Positions 27,736 through 36,555 of a DNA stretch of 64,000 bases are shown here, in pieces. Each line of letters starts with the position of its first letter. Positions within the stretch are counted from its first letter, which is position 1. The position numbers and the translations under genes were made by a program. This DNA comes from Sphingobacterium sp. Its GTDB lineage: Bacteria > Bacteroidota > Bacteroidia > Sphingobacteriales > Sphingobacteriaceae. The stretch spans positions 25,856 to 89,855 of the forward strand of contig JALAGS010000027.1 of assembly GCA_022712315.1 (NCBI GenBank). Direction: 5' to 3'. Below the pieces are notes generated by a model. The model was not told the DNA's origin. It did no database searches and was given only the letters and a program-made list of their open reading frames with translations.

Positions 27736-29398
27736 GACAATAATTATCAACATAAATAGTATCGTCTTCCATATTGAAGAGGATGCTTATGAGGTGCTTC
27801 GCTCCTACATGATTGATATAAAGAAGCACTTTGGACAATCGGAAGATAGTAAGGAGATTTTAGAAGACATCGAGAATCGTATTTCTGAGATGTTTACCGA
27901 AAAGATTCAGACAGGTAGCAAAGAAGTCCTGAATATGGATGATGTAAATGCCGTCATAGAGCAGATGGGTAGTGTAAGTGATTTTGAATCTGATGACCAG
28001 GATGGTTATACGTCTTTTCAACGTCAGCCGCATGCAGACGGTTTTAAGGTAGGTAAGAAGTTGATGCGGGATCCTGATGACAAAGTGTTCAGCGGAGTAT
28101 GTAGCGGATTAGGGCACTTTTTTGGCATCGAAGCTAAATGGGTGAGGTTACTCTTCGCTTTATTTGTTGTGATCGGAGGATCGGGTGTGCTTATCTATGT
28201 CATCCTATGGATCGTCATGCCGCTGGCTGTAACCCGTGCGGATAAGATGGAAATGCGAGGCGAAGCACCGAATATCCAAAACTTCAAGCGTTCTTTTGAC
28301 GAAGAAATGAGTGGTGTTAAGGAAACATTTTCAAGAGGGATGGATAGAACAGGTGACGGTGTAGCCAAATTAATGCAGATCATTGTTAAAGTCATCGGCG
28401 TATTCTTTGTGATTATTGTTGGATTAACACTCATAGGTCTTATCATAGGGTTGATCTTCTTTGCATTGGCTATTGTTAATGTCATTCCTGATGTAATGGA
28501 TGATTCTGGGCCTTTCTATTTAATGGATCCGAGCGATGTACCTTTTGCTTTAATTGCTGGTTTCTTATCTATTTTTATACCTTTTGCAGGATTATTCTAT
28601 TTGCTTTTGCGTGTACTTTTCGAGAAAAAACCGATGAACAATTATTTGACCACGACTTTATTCCTGGTATGGTTGGCATCGATTGGTGCGATTATTTATT
28701 ATTCGACATCTGTAGCGAAAGAATTCAGGGAGTCCAGTACGATTGTTGAAGAGAAGCCATTGCAAAAACAAGCTATTTATTATTTGAATGAAAATGACGT
28801 CAGGGTAATTCGATTAAAAAATGGTGTAAAAAGTGGTATCGGTATTAAAAATGAAAACCTTTCAACCTATTTGAGACGTAATATTCGTATTCGAATTGAG
28901 CGTATCGACTCGTTGCAAGAACCCTATGTGCGCTACGAATATTCGGCAAAAGGAAATACCTATAAAGCAGCCACAGATAGAGCCGGTAAAATTAGTTATG
29001 CCTTGAGACAGGATAGTACATCATTGACCTTCGATAATGCTTTTCAATTGAATGAAGGCGAACGTTATCGGGATCAAGAGGTTAATATTACCTTATTCCT
29101 ACCTGTGGGCACAAAATTGGTCATTAATGATCATCTGGAAGATAAATTAAGAGATATATCCTTTTACGAGTGCAAAGATCGCTATAAGGAAGATTTAAAA
29201 GATGTAAAGGACGTTGAATTTGTGGTTACTTCCCTTGGACTGAAATGTGCCTTAGCTCCAAGAGAATCCGATGAAAGTGAAGACCATAACGCGAACGAAA
29301 ATGAAGTAGTTGCAAATGATACTTCTATAGTTATCCGGAGGGATACAATTATTAATGTCAAAAAAGATGGGGTGACCATACAGACAAAAAAGAAATAA
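27728..29398 (+). CDS. PspC domain-containing membrane protein
   Basis: 556 residues from ATG 27728. Residues ~1-105 are a helical cytosolic region (EILEDIENRISEMF, VIEQMG). A PspC domain follows at ~115-180, with VFSGVCSGLGHFFGIEAKWVRLL in it (core GVCSGLGHFFGI) and a membrane segment. Three or four more membrane segments extend to about residue 340, then comes a ~215-residue soluble C-terminal domain rich in beta structure. The family is named for phage-shock-protein C, an envelope stress component. Coupling to padR (8-nt overlap) and to a downstream outer-membrane barrel suggests an envelope-stress module. No enzyme motif was seen. Confidence 0.9.
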   Translation: MNKTIIININSIVFHIEEDAYEVLRSYMIDIKKHFGQSEDSKEILEDIENRISEMFTEKIQTGSKEVLNMDDVNAVIEQMGSVSDFESDDQDGYTSFQRQPHADGFKVGKKLMRDPDDKVFSGVCSGLGHFFGIEAKWVRLLFALFVVIGGSGVLIYVILWIVMPLAVTRADKMEMRGEAPNIQNFKRSFDEEMSGVKETFSRGMDRTGDGVAKLMQIIVKVIGVFFVIIVGLTLIGLIIGLIFFALAIVNVIPDVMDDSGPFYLMDPSDVPFALIAGFLSIFIPFAGLFYLLLRVLFEKKPMNNYLTTTLFLVWLASIGAIIYYSTSVAKEFRESSTIVEEKPLQKQAIYYLNENDVRVIRLKNGVKSGIGIKNENLSTYLRRNIRIRIERIDSLQEPYVRYEYSAKGNTYKAATDRAGKISYALRQDSTSLTFDNAFQLNEGERYRDQEVNITLFLPVGTKLVINDHLEDKLRDISFYECKDRYKEDLKDVKDVEFVVTSLGLKCALAPRESDESEDHNANENEVVANDTSIVIRRDTIINVKKDGVTIQTKKK

Positions 29399-29408
29399 TA
29401 GCTACCAA

Positions 29409-29433
29409 GTCTTCCGTCTTCAAGACGGAAGAC
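29409..29433 (+). other. Strong hairpin between PspC gene and outer-membrane barrel gene
   Basis: GTCTTCCGTCT and AGACGGAAGAC form an 11-bp perfect stem with a 3-nt loop, 10 nt after the PspC-gene stop. No T-run follows, so classic termination is unlikely. It may act as an RNA stability or processing element that sets the ratio of the two products. Confidence 0.5.
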
Positions 29434-29537
29434 AAATTATTGAAGCCCTAACCAATCGAAAACTAGTACTGAACCTCGTGTGATAAACCTATTTGATGCC
29501 ATCATTGATCGATGTTATTACACCTATTTATAAACGA

Positions 29538-31946
29538 ATGAAAAGATATTTTTACCTCTTACTCTTAAATTTTTTGATTGTTTCCTTTACCTATGCACAG
29601 GTGAAAGTTACGGGCAAAGTACAGACGGACAATAATGTACCTTTGGTCGCCGCAACTGCCTATCTGATGAAGGCAAAGACGGCTATTATTTTGAAAGCTG
29701 TTGTTACAGATGAAAATGGGGAATACCAATTTACGGATGTACAAACTGGAAGTTATTACATTGACGTCAAAATGATCGGGTATACGTCCAATAAAAGCAA
29801 TACTTTCGACATCAACAAAACAACTTATAACGTTGCAACAATCCTGCTGAACGCTGACACACGAAAACTGCAGGAGGTCGCCGTGGAGGGGAAGCGTCCA
29901 ATGGTTGAAAGTAAACCTGGAAAACTCGTTCTAAATGTTGAAAATTCTCCCTTGGCAGCTGGGAATAACGCCTTAGATATTGTACAAAGGGCTCCTGGGG
30001 TAAGCTTGGATAACAATAATAATTTGCAATTGATGGGGCAGTCCGGGGTTTCGGTTACCATTGATGGACGGCAGACTTATATGTCAGGGGAACAGCTTGT
30101 GAATTTTTTGAAGAGTACAGATGGCAATCAGATTAAGTCTGTTGAAGTGATCACGACAAGAGCGGCAAAGGATGACGCCGAGGGTGCAGTAGGAACAATT
30201 AATATTGTTCTTAAAAAAAATCGTATGGAAGGTTTTAACGGAACCTTTAACCTGACTGCTGGACGAGGAGAAAAATTTAGAGGAAATAGTTCCTTATCCT
30301 TAAATTATAAAAAGAACAACACAACAGTATTTGGATCATATGCGTATTCGGATGAAAAAAGCTATCGGAAGCTCCTTCTCGATCGCATCATCCAGAATAA
30401 AGATGTAAAGACTTATTTTAAACAAAGGTCAATATTGGATGAACAGGAAAAGAATCATTCCTACCGTTTTGGTGTCGAACAAAAAACATCCGCTAGAAAT
30501 ACTTTAACGGTACAGTTTAATGGATCAAATAATATCGAATACAATGATAATGATAGTAAGACCAATGTAGGAAAGTCTTTTACAACATTGGATTCACTTT
30601 TGATTTCGACATCTGCGTTCAAAGAATTATTTGATCGTTACTCTGCTAATTTAAATAATGAGTTTAGAATTGATTCTAATGGCAGAAAACTAACTCTTGA
30701 TCTAGATTGGAGTAAATTCAAAAGCAGTAAGCGGGTAAGCTATAATAATCAATATTTTGATGGTCAAATGGATGCGATTACTCCAGAGGAAATCCAGCGT
30801 AGCAGAATGCCTATCGGAATCGATATCTATGTTGCCAAACTGGATTATGAACAACCGCTTACTAAGGTTTCTAAGCTTGAAATGGGGGCAAAGTATTCCA
30901 ATGTTACGTCAGATAACGACTTAACCTTTGAGGATTTTTTGAACAATTCTTGGATTAACAATGAAAGGCGTACGAATCATTTTGTTTATAAAGAGCAGAT
31001 TGCCGCCGGATATATAGACTATAACAATACAATAGGAAAATGGGGCCTGAAGGTAGGGGCGAGAGGAGAATATACCTTTTCTGATGGAAACTCATTGACC
31101 TTAAATAAGCAAGTGAAACGGAATTACTTTAAACTTTTTCCGAATGCAAATCTGACATATACACTTCATGAGAATCATATTCTTTCCTTAGGTTACGCGA
31201 GGAAAATCACCCGTCCTAATTACAGACAGTTGAACCCTTTTGATTATTTCATTGATAAACTGACGTTTGAACGTGGTAATCCTTATTTGAACCCGCAATT
31301 TTCCAATGAATTCACCCTGAACTATACATTGATGCAACGTTATAATGTGACATTGGGTATTAATGATGTACGGGATGCGATTGTGGAGAGCATGGGCCAG
31401 GATTCAGTGCTGAAACAGACTTGGGTTATACGTGAAAATTTAGGGAAGAATATGACAGCTTATCTGAATCTGAACATCCCGATTACGGTATCCAAGATTT
31501 GGAGCATGAATAACAATATTACAGGCATCCATTTTAATTTTGATGGTATAGTGAGCGGTCATCCGCTGAAAAGGAAGTCATTTCTTTTGCAGGCAACATC
31601 AATGCATAATTTAAAATTGGCGAAAAGTCTGTCGGCCAATGTCAACTTGCGGTATTTCTCTCCTTTCAAATATAATGTATACGATATGAAGGCACGTTGG
31701 GATATGGAGGTTGGAGCGACAAAAACATTTAAAGATCAACGTAGTTCTTTGAAGTTGGCGGTGAGTGACTTGTTTAATACGGGGAATCAGAATCTGAAAA
31801 CCAATTTTGGAGATTTTGACTCTAGTATCAGACAATACCAAGATCGTCGTGTCGTTCGATTAACCTATTCGTATAAATTTGGAAATTTAAAAAATAACTA
31901 TCGTAAGAAAGACACGAGCAATGAAGAGAAAGAAAGAGCACAATAG
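29538..31946 (+). CDS. Outer membrane beta-barrel protein with carboxypeptidase-regulatory-like domain (TonB-dependent receptor-like)
   Basis: 802 residues from ATG 29538; an upstream in-frame ATG at 29493 would precede a normal signal peptide (MKRYFYLLLLNFLIVSFTYAQ, of which the tail TYAQ is the cleavage region) and is not favoured. A beta-sandwich domain (~20-105, VKVTGKVQTDN), a plug-like region (~120-230, ending TINIVLKKNRMEG) and a C-terminal barrel with many alternating strands ending KFGNLKNNYRKK follow. It is not SusC-like and has no SusD partner. It follows padR-PspC on the same strand with a 139-nt gap containing a hairpin; it may be a target of PadR. The ligand is unknown. Confidence 0.87.
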   Translation: MKRYFYLLLLNFLIVSFTYAQVKVTGKVQTDNNVPLVAATAYLMKAKTAIILKAVVTDENGEYQFTDVQTGSYYIDVKMIGYTSNKSNTFDINKTTYNVATILLNADTRKLQEVAVEGKRPMVESKPGKLVLNVENSPLAAGNNALDIVQRAPGVSLDNNNNLQLMGQSGVSVTIDGRQTYMSGEQLVNFLKSTDGNQIKSVEVITTRAAKDDAEGAVGTINIVLKKNRMEGFNGTFNLTAGRGEKFRGNSSLSLNYKKNNTTVFGSYAYSDEKSYRKLLLDRIIQNKDVKTYFKQRSILDEQEKNHSYRFGVEQKTSARNTLTVQFNGSNNIEYNDNDSKTNVGKSFTTLDSLLISTSAFKELFDRYSANLNNEFRIDSNGRKLTLDLDWSKFKSSKRVSYNNQYFDGQMDAITPEEIQRSRMPIGIDIYVAKLDYEQPLTKVSKLEMGAKYSNVTSDNDLTFEDFLNNSWINNERRTNHFVYKEQIAAGYIDYNNTIGKWGLKVGARGEYTFSDGNSLTLNKQVKRNYFKLFPNANLTYTLHENHILSLGYARKITRPNYRQLNPFDYFIDKLTFERGNPYLNPQFSNEFTLNYTLMQRYNVTLGINDVRDAIVESMGQDSVLKQTWVIRENLGKNMTAYLNLNIPITVSKIWSMNNNITGIHFNFDGIVSGHPLKRKSFLLQATSMHNLKLAKSLSANVNLRYFSPFKYNVYDMKARWDMEVGATKTFKDQRSSLKLAVSDLFNTGNQNLKTNFGDFDSSIRQYQDRRVVRLTYSYKFGNLKNNYRKKDTSNEEKERAQ

Positions 31947-31970
31947 GACTGGATTGTTTTTATAATATAT

Positions 31971-32004
31971 AACCGTAGGAATGTCCTATTCTTACGGTTT
32001 TTTT
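31971..32004 (+). terminator. Rho-independent terminator after the outer-membrane barrel gene
   Basis: AACCGTAGGAAT pairs with ATTCTTACGGTT (12 bp, one G-T pair) around a 5-nt loop, followed by a T-run. It ends the padR-PspC-barrel unit. Confidence 0.85.
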
Positions 32005-32127
32005 GCATTGTCTGTTTGATATTTGATATACTTAAAGTAGTCGGAGTATTTCATATGGCTTTTGAATCAGAAAGCATCTTTTTCTGGCTTTTAGCTATTG
32101 TTGTTTAAGAAATGAACCAAATTTTAA

Positions 32128-33138
32128 TTAGTCATTTTTGACCAATTCGGTAGGCAATACACGGGTTTCAAATTCTGTAATGGGATATTTTGCTTCTATT
32201 AACTTAATAAGCAATTCCGTGGCAATTTTTCCCATTTCGAATGCAGGTTGGCGAATTGCGGTTAATTTGGTGGAAAAGAGGTCCACGACGTTTGAATTTG
32301 TGAATCCTGCAATGGCGATACTTTGTGCAGGTCCGAAAGGTCTTTTTTTTATGACATGAAGATATCCTGTGGTTAATTTATCGCCAGAAATGAAGATAGC
32401 ATCGAAACCAATGCGGAGCAGTTCTTCGACAGCCTTCTCAACTTCCTCTAAATGTAGTCCACCATGTTGACAATATTTTACCAAATTTGGGTCGAAATCG
32501 ATATGATTTGCCATCAGGGCCTTTTTATAGCCAATTAATCGATCTTTCGTTATGGACAATGATTTAGAGTTTGTAAGGTGCGCAATTTTCTTCTTTCCAA
32601 GTGTTATAAGGTGCTGAGTTGCATCATAGGCTCCTTGTTGATTGTTTACGACAACTTTGTAGGTGTCGAACTGCTGTGGGATCCGATCAAAAAAGACAAT
32701 TGGAAATCCCCTTTCTTTCAATTGATGTAGATAGGAGATGTCTTCAGTTTCTGAAGACAATGCAATCAGTAGTCCATCTATAGACCTAGAAGTTAGATAT
32801 TCGACATTCAGTCGTTCCCGTTCCGAAGATTCATGTGTTTGTGAAATAATGATCTGAAAGTTCTTATCATAGGCAATTGATTCTACACCGCTTATGACTT
32901 GGGAGAAGAAATTATTAGCTATTTCGCTAACAATAACACCGATTGAGTGACTTCGTCGCTCTTTCAAACTCCTAGCGATAGGATTAGCACGATAGTTTAT
33001 TTTTTTTGCGTATTCTAATACAATCTTTTTTGTTTCAGGACTTATTTCATAACTATCTCTCAAAGCTCTTGAGATAGTAGAAGTAGATAAATTAAGCGCT
33101 TTAGCAATGTCTTTGATTGTATAGTTCTCGAATTTCAT
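32128..33138 (-). CDS. LacI family transcriptional regulator of the pectin locus
   Basis: 336 residues from ATG 33138 (an upstream in-frame ATG at 33147 is also possible). The N-terminal helix-turn-helix is clear (YTIKDIAKALNLSTSTISRA), followed by the hinge with NPIARSLKERRS and a periplasmic-binding-protein-like sensor domain (SIGVIVSEIANNFFSQVI, then FPIVFFDRIP and IAIAGFTNS). It is divergent from a SusC gene, and a perfect 30-bp palindrome with a central CCGG lies in the gap, as expected for a LacI operator. The same site in diverged form precedes the pectin/galacturonate operon. It is thus the probable regulator of both arms; galacturonate or a pathway intermediate is the likely inducer, by inference. 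Confidence 0.92.
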   Translation of the reverse strand: MKFENYTIKDIAKALNLSTSTISRALRDSYEISPETKKIVLEYAKKINYRANPIARSLKERRSHSIGVIVSEIANNFFSQVISGVESIAYDKNFQIIISQTHESSERERLNVEYLTSRSIDGLLIALSSETEDISYLHQLKERGFPIVFFDRIPQQFDTYKVVVNNQQGAYDATQHLITLGKKKIAHLTNSKSLSITKDRLIGYKKALMANHIDFDPNLVKYCQHGGLHLEEVEKAVEELLRIGFDAIFISGDKLTTGYLHVIKKRPFGPAQSIAIAGFTNSNVVDLFSTKLTAIRQPAFEMGKIATELLIKLIEAKYPITEFETRVLPTELVKND

Positions 33139-33198
33139 AATCGGCAAAATAGACTATAATATTAGTCAAAAAAAATTACAAAACCTAATTTACGGACA

Positions 33199-33228
33199 TA
33201 TGCAAACGTTGCCGGCAACGTTTGCATA
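33199..33228. promoter_or_regulatory. Perfect 30-bp palindrome, LacI-type operator
   Basis: The left half is TATGCAAACGTTGCC and the right half is its exact reverse complement, centred on CCGG. It lies 61 nt before lacI and 128 nt before susC, so it can control both divergent genes. A central CpG is where LacI hinge helices insert. Related sites lie at 55551-55580 and 55153-55182. Confidence 0.85.
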
Positions 33229-33356
33229 ACTTTTTAATGATACTTGCATGAACAAGTGAAATATAACTTGTAAACTTGATTGTATGATAACCAGTTAAAT
33301 TTCGATGCAGGTCCTGCAAGAGTGATTTAATCATTGTAATTTAAAAACCTAAAAAT

Positions 33357-36300
33357 ATGAGTAAAGCCTTAGTAATATCTACTGCTATTTGCGCTTCGTT
33401 ATTCACATTAAATGCACACGCTCAAGCCCGAAAAGTCCAAGGAACGGTCGTTGGTACAGATCAAAAAGGATTGGTTGGTGTGAGTGTAACGGTGTTAGGA
33501 ACAAGAATTGTTGCTGTGACGGACAAAAGTGGAAAGTTTAGTATCGAAATACCCGGCAACAATCAAGAACTTCAATTTACCTATGTTGGATTTCAGACAA
33601 AAAAAGTAACAGTTCCTGGGAATCAGAGGACGCTTAACATTGTTTTGGAAGAACAATCTAATGCTTTGGAGGAGGTAACCGTTAATATTGGATACGGAAC
33701 TGTTAAGAAAAAAGATTTGACGGGAGCTGTAACTTCGGTAGGCGCAGAAACCATTTCTAAAGCTCCAGTATCCTCTGCTCTTGAGGCAATTGCAGGAAGA
33801 ATGGCTGGGATTCAAATTTCTTCTACAGAAGGAGCCCCAGATGCAGAAATGAAAGTCCGCGTCCGTGGCGGAGGCTCCGTCACGGGAGACAATGCACCAT
33901 TATATATTGTGGATGGCTTTCCGATGTCTTCAATATCAGATATTGCGCCTGCGGATATAGAATCTATCGATGTGTTAAAAGATGCATCTTCGGCAGCTAT
34001 ATATGGCTCTCGGGGTGCAAATGGCGTTGTTATAGTAACCACAAAGAGCGCTAAATCGGGCAGAACATCGATTAGTTATAGTGCTTTTGGCGGAATTCGA
34101 AATTTGGCAAAAAAGCTCGATGTATTGTCACCCTATGATTATGTAAAGTGGCAGTACGAACAAGCGTTGTTGCAAAATAAACTGGATACTTATGTCAAAT
34201 ACTTTGGCAATTTTCAAGATATAGATCTCTATAAAGATGTGCAATCAAATGATTGGCAAGAGCTTGTATTTGGAAGAACAGGTAATACCTTCAATCAAAA
34301 CATCAACTTGTCTGGAGGTAATGATAAGACCAAATATTCTATTTCGCATTCTTTTGTGAAAGATAAAGCGATTATGGAAATGTCGGGCTTTCGGAGGCAA
34401 AATATTAATTTTAAGCTGAACCATAAACCGACAAAAAATACTTCGTTGGACCTAGGGGCGAGATTTTCTGATGTTCGTGTATCTGGTGGTGGAATGAACG
34501 AGCAAAACGAAACTTCATCAGCAGATTCACGATTAAAATTCGCTATGATCTATCCTCCCTTTCCTGTCGGAGGTTTAACAAATAGTGATGAAACCGATGA
34601 TGAGTTCAATCTATATAATCCATTAGAGTCCTTGGTCGATAATGATCAATTGCAACGAAGGAGAACGTATAACCTAAATGCTGCATTTAGCTGGGATATT
34701 GTTAAAAACCTACGGTTCAGGGCAGAATTTGGCTTTGATGATTATCACAACTATAATGATCGGTTTTATGGTCCAACGACCTATTATGTGCGTAATATTC
34801 CTGCTGCTTTAGATCAAAATAAGCCTGCTCTTATCTCATTGAATACTTCGACTCAGGGGATACGATCGACAAATACATTAAACTATAACTTTCACGATTT
34901 CCTGCCTAAAGGACATAGTTTAAGTGTGTTGATTGGCCAGGAATATTTGTTTACACAAAAAACGTTAAATACCAATACGACGCACGGCTTTCCGAAAAGC
35001 TTTAAACTGGATGATACCCGCAAATTAACGCCGCAAGGTGCGTCGAGTACGATAAACAATTACATGTTTGCTGACGAAAAATTACTCTCGTTTTTTGGCC
35101 GGGTAAATTATGACTTTGACTCGAAGTATTTATTTAATGCAACTTTTCGGGCAGATGGTTCCTCCAAGTTCTCGGCAGACAATTATTGGGGATATTTCCC
35201 ATCCATGGCAGCAGCCTGGAGGATATCATCAGAGCGATTTATGGGCAATACGCAATCTTGGCTTGACGACTTAAAACTGAGGGTAAGCTTGGGGACCTCG
35301 GGAAATAATAATATTCCATTAGAGCAGATATATCCAATATTTTCGGTCAAGAACACTGAATGGGTCAATGGATATAAGAATTATTGGGCTACGTCAAAAA
35401 CGATGTCTAATCCGGATTTGAAATGGGAAACGACCATTTCAAAGAATATAGGTTTGGACTTTACTTTATTCAAGAAAAAGCTATCGGGAACGATCGATGT
35501 GTATAAAAATAAAACAAAAGATCTCTTGATTCTTTTCCCAATTGCCGGATCAGGTTACGATGATCAATATCGCAATTTAGGTGAAACTCAAAATAAAGGA
35601 ATAGAGCTTACCCTAAACTGGTCTGCTATCAATAAGAAGAACTTTGATCTCAATTTTAGCGGCAATATTAGTTTCAATCAAACGAAAGTTAATTCTTTAG
35701 GCGGCCTAGCCTCGATTCCCATGGCTTCGGGTTGGGCCTCAACGGAAATTGGTCCGGATTATATCGTTGAAGCTGGTGGACGAGTTGGAAAAATGTATGG
35801 TTACGTGAGTGATGGGCGATATGAAGTTTCTGATTTTACAGGCTACGATGCAGCATCAAAAAAATGGATTTTAAAAGATGGCGTAGCGGATGCCTCTGCT
35901 GTCGTTGGAACCATAAGACCGGGAACAATGAAGTTAAAAGATCTAGTTGGTGATGATCATAAAATCAATGCAAGTGATCAGACGATTATTGGAGATGCAA
36001 ACCCTTTACATACCGGTGGATTTTCAATTAATACGCGTATCTATAACTTTGATATGACGGCATTATTTAACTGGAGCTATGGAAATGATATTTACAATGC
36101 GAATAAGATTGAATACACATCCACGAGCAAATATAACAATCGGAACATGCTTACAGTGATGGAAGAAGGACAACGTTGGACGAACTTACTGCCTGATGGA
36201 ACCATCAGTAATGACCCGGGGCAGTTGGCGGATATGAATAAAAGTACGAGTCTTTGGTCTCCACTTACAAATAAATTTGTATTCAGCGATTGGGCTGTGG

Positions 36301-36551
36301 AGGATGGCTCGTTCTTGCGCTTAGGAACTGTTACAGTAGGGTATACGCTACCTAAAACGTTTACTGACAGGTTGAAAATCCGAAACTTTAGAGTGTATGT
36401 TTCCGGATATAATCTGGCAGTTTGGACAAATTATAGCGGCTTTGATCCTGAGGTATCTACACGGAGAAAGACCAACCTCACACCGGGAGTGGATTACTCG
36501 GCTTATCCGAAAAGCAGAACTTTCGTAGCAGGTCTTAATTTAAACTTCTAG
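33357..36551 (+). CDS. SusC/RagA family TonB-linked outer membrane protein (pectin locus)
   Basis: 1064 residues with a signal peptide (about 1-22, ending NAHAQ). A carboxypeptidase-regulatory-like domain (~27-105), TonB-box-like EEVTVNIGYGT, plug domain (~115-225, with GSRGANGVVIVTTKS) and a large C-terminal barrel ending TFVAGLNLNF follow. It lacks the STN domain seen in the first SusC of this window, which agrees with control by a LacI repressor instead of sigma/anti-sigma. It should import pectin oligosaccharides together with the SusD protein 4 nt downstream. Confidence 0.95.
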   Translation: MSKALVISTAICASLFTLNAHAQARKVQGTVVGTDQKGLVGVSVTVLGTRIVAVTDKSGKFSIEIPGNNQELQFTYVGFQTKKVTVPGNQRTLNIVLEEQSNALEEVTVNIGYGTVKKKDLTGAVTSVGAETISKAPVSSALEAIAGRMAGIQISSTEGAPDAEMKVRVRGGGSVTGDNAPLYIVDGFPMSSISDIAPADIESIDVLKDASSAAIYGSRGANGVVIVTTKSAKSGRTSISYSAFGGIRNLAKKLDVLSPYDYVKWQYEQALLQNKLDTYVKYFGNFQDIDLYKDVQSNDWQELVFGRTGNTFNQNINLSGGNDKTKYSISHSFVKDKAIMEMSGFRRQNINFKLNHKPTKNTSLDLGARFSDVRVSGGGMNEQNETSSADSRLKFAMIYPPFPVGGLTNSDETDDEFNLYNPLESLVDNDQLQRRRTYNLNAAFSWDIVKNLRFRAEFGFDDYHNYNDRFYGPTTYYVRNIPAALDQNKPALISLNTSTQGIRSTNTLNYNFHDFLPKGHSLSVLIGQEYLFTQKTLNTNTTHGFPKSFKLDDTRKLTPQGASSTINNYMFADEKLLSFFGRVNYDFDSKYLFNATFRADGSSKFSADNYWGYFPSMAAAWRISSERFMGNTQSWLDDLKLRVSLGTSGNNNIPLEQIYPIFSVKNTEWVNGYKNYWATSKTMSNPDLKWETTISKNIGLDFTLFKKKLSGTIDVYKNKTKDLLILFPIAGSGYDDQYRNLGETQNKGIELTLNWSAINKKNFDLNFSGNISFNQTKVNSLGGLASIPMASGWASTEIGPDYIVEAGGRVGKMYGYVSDGRYEVSDFTGYDAASKKWILKDGVADASAVVGTIRPGTMKLKDLVGDDHKINASDQTIIGDANPLHTGGFSINTRIYNFDMTALFNWSYGNDIYNANKIEYTSTSKYNNRNMLTVMEEGQRWTNLLPDGTISNDPGQLADMNKSTSLWSPLTNKFVFSDWAVEDGSFLRLGTVTVGYTLPKTFTDRLKIRNFRVYVSGYNLAVWTNYSGFDPEVSTRRKTNLTPGVDYSAYPKSRTFVAGLNLNF

Positions 36552-36555
36552 TCTT

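Noticed and set aside
29409..29433. Rho-independent terminator
   Set aside because: The stem is strong but no T-run follows on either strand; it is listed as a hairpin only.
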